From an uncultured Bacteroides sp. (GTDB taxonomy: Bacteria > Bacteroidota > Bacteroidia > Bacteroidales > Bacteroidaceae), in assembly GCF_963678425.1 (NCBI RefSeq), contig NZ_OY782854.1, positions 248,001 through 312,000 of the forward strand: DNA of 64,000 nucleotides. The letters are read 5' to 3'. Under the pieces are notes generated by a model. The model was not told where the DNA came from, did not search any database, and was given only the letters and a program-made list of their open reading frames with translations. This document shows, piece by piece, positions 63,268 to 64,000 of this stretch. The first letter of the stretch is position 1. Each line of letters opens with the position of its first letter. The position numbers and the translations under genes were made by a program.

Positions 63268-63918
63268 TTATAATGTTTTCATCTGGTGAATAGTTTCTTC
63301 GGGTGAAGGTGTGCTAAAGATGGCATTGCCTGCTACCAGTACGTCGGCACCAGCTTCCAGCAGCAGTGGGGCAGTTTTCATATTTACACCGCCATCCACT
63401 TCAATCAGTGCTTTTGATCCGGTTTCGTCTATTAACATTCTGAGTTCTTTTACTTTTTCCACCGAATGTTCAATGAACTTCTGTCCTCCAAATCCGGGGT
63501 TTACACTCATGATCAGCACCAGATATACTTCCTTGATAATATCTTTCAGCAGAAAGACCGGAGTGGAAGGGTTGATGGTTACGGCCGGCTCCATTCCAGC
63601 TTCGCGGATTTGCTGGATTACCCGGTGAAGATGCGGGCAAGCTTCATAGTGCACATTCATAATCTTTGCCCCAGTAGCCTTTACTGCCGGAATAAATTTT
63701 TCAGGGTTCACGATCATCAAATGTACATCAAGCGGCTTTTTACAAATTTTGCTGATTGCTTTAATAACGGGAAATCCAAAGGAGATATTCGGAACAAATA
63801 CACCGTCCATAATGTCAAGATGCAGCCAGTCGGCTTCGCTTCGGTTAATCATTTCAATATCATCTGCCAGATTAGCAAAGTTGGCAGCAAGCAGTGATGG
63901 GGATATTTTGTGTTTCAT
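63268..63918 (-). CDS. rpe: Ribulose-phosphate 3-epimerase
   Basis: 216 residues from the ATG at 63918 (MKHKISPSLLAANFANLADD); the longer frame to 63948 overlaps the -7 element. TIM-barrel motifs: HLDIMDGVFVPN, MSVNPGFGGQKF and EVDGGVN. It interconverts ribulose- and xylulose-5-phosphate. Confidence 0.96.
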   Translation of the reverse strand: MKHKISPSLLAANFANLADDIEMINRSEADWLHLDIMDGVFVPNISFGFPVIKAISKICKKPLDVHLMIVNPEKFIPAVKATGAKIMNVHYEACPHLHRVIQQIREAGMEPAVTINPSTPVFLLKDIIKEVYLVLIMSVNPGFGGQKFIEHSVEKVKELRMLIDETGSKALIEVDGGVNMKTAPLLLEAGADVLVAGNAIFSTPSPEETIHQMKTL

Positions 63919-63945
63919 GACTCTTTTGCTGTATGTTTTGGTTTG

Positions 63946-63953
63946 CAAAAATA
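63946..63953 (-). promoter_or_regulatory. -7 element TATTTTTG for rpe-comEC
   Basis: Minus-strand TATTTTTG, 28 bp before the rpe ATG; this decides the start. Confidence 0.6.
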
Positions 63954-64000
63954 AACAAAATAATTGAACTGAGTTTTTTTATTCGGGCTTCTTTTATTTA

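Noticed and set aside
1..64000. CRISPR array, tRNA or rRNA genes, riboswitch
   Set aside because: No spaced repeats of CRISPR type, no tRNA-like cloverleaf and no recognisable riboswitch core were seen in reading either strand.

Overview
The window reads as chromosomal DNA of a Bacteroidales bacterium, most likely Bacteroides or a close relative. The support is the low G+C content, the many promoters with the Bacteroidetes -7 consensus TAnnTTTG, and gene families typical of that group (DUF4836, DUF4827, DUF5063, DUF5687 and DUF2027-Smr proteins, GH130, a fused PyrK-like/GltA protein, YqfA/FloA with NfeD). No tRNA, rRNA or CRISPR array was seen.

Layout. 1-4.0 kb: the start of a 4Fe-4S membrane protein, then an operon pairing a GH130 enzyme with a GT4 glycosyltransferase that carries an extra helical domain, and a tiny lysine-rich protein. 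4.3-10.5 kb: an accessory patch with a broken HTH gene, a 10-bp tandem repeat, a small membrane protein, a DUF234 ATPase with an elaborate promoter, a second diverged copy of the mnmE 3' end, an IS4-type transposase remnant, a GH2 glycosidase of foreign base composition and a truncated GH43 remnant. 10.5-16.8 kb: core genes (mnmE, nucleoside phosphorylase, nfeD-floA, a TPR/PD40 protein, ttcA-like, DUF486). 17.65-18.8 kb: an IS30-type element. 18.9-35.1 kb: a leftward core block (gltA fusion, serS, rpmA-rplU, envelope and ABC genes, an M16 protease, trxB, lolA-like, ftsK). 35.4-42.8 kb: a rightward block (DUF5063 and exonuclease, rlmI-like, a candidate sRNA, DUF151 nuclease, rsmE, DUF4836 lipoprotein, an FtsE/FtsX-like pair). 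43.4-44.5 kb: a second IS30 copy whose transposase translates identically. 44.7-47.8 kb: S37 peptidase, Gfo/Idh oxidoreductase, flavodoxin. 47.9-50.9 kb: a very AT-rich 997-residue membrane NACHT NTPase with pentapeptide-like C-terminal repeats, the best candidate for a little-described defence protein. 51-64 kb: metallophosphatase, Smr protein, QueA family, NUDIX, GlsB, a membrane protein/XRE pair, phosphohexomutase, DUF4827, nrnA, comEC, rpe.

The most unusual large-scale pattern is that three unrelated minus-strand core genes (mnmE, the DUF2027-Smr gene and the phosphohexomutase) each have a diverged, truncated copy of their own 3' end a few kb downstream or less, with accessory genes lying between the intact gene and the orphan tail. 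In each case the orphan tail has its own transcription terminator. This is the structure expected when circular DNA carrying a gene tail integrates at that tail and leaves the host gene complete. It marks three separate cargo insertions: GH2 and transposase/GH43 debris; a metallophosphatase; and a membrane protein/XRE pair.

Functionally the core genes serve tRNA and rRNA modification (mnmE, ttcA-like, queA family, rlmI-like, rsmE), translation (serS, rplU, rpmA), chromosome and cell-division functions (ftsK, FtsE/X-like), envelope homeostasis (floA/nfeD, LolA-like, M16, NlpC/P60, TraB) and redox metabolism (trxB, gltA fusion). All assignments come from reading the sequence; no database search was run.
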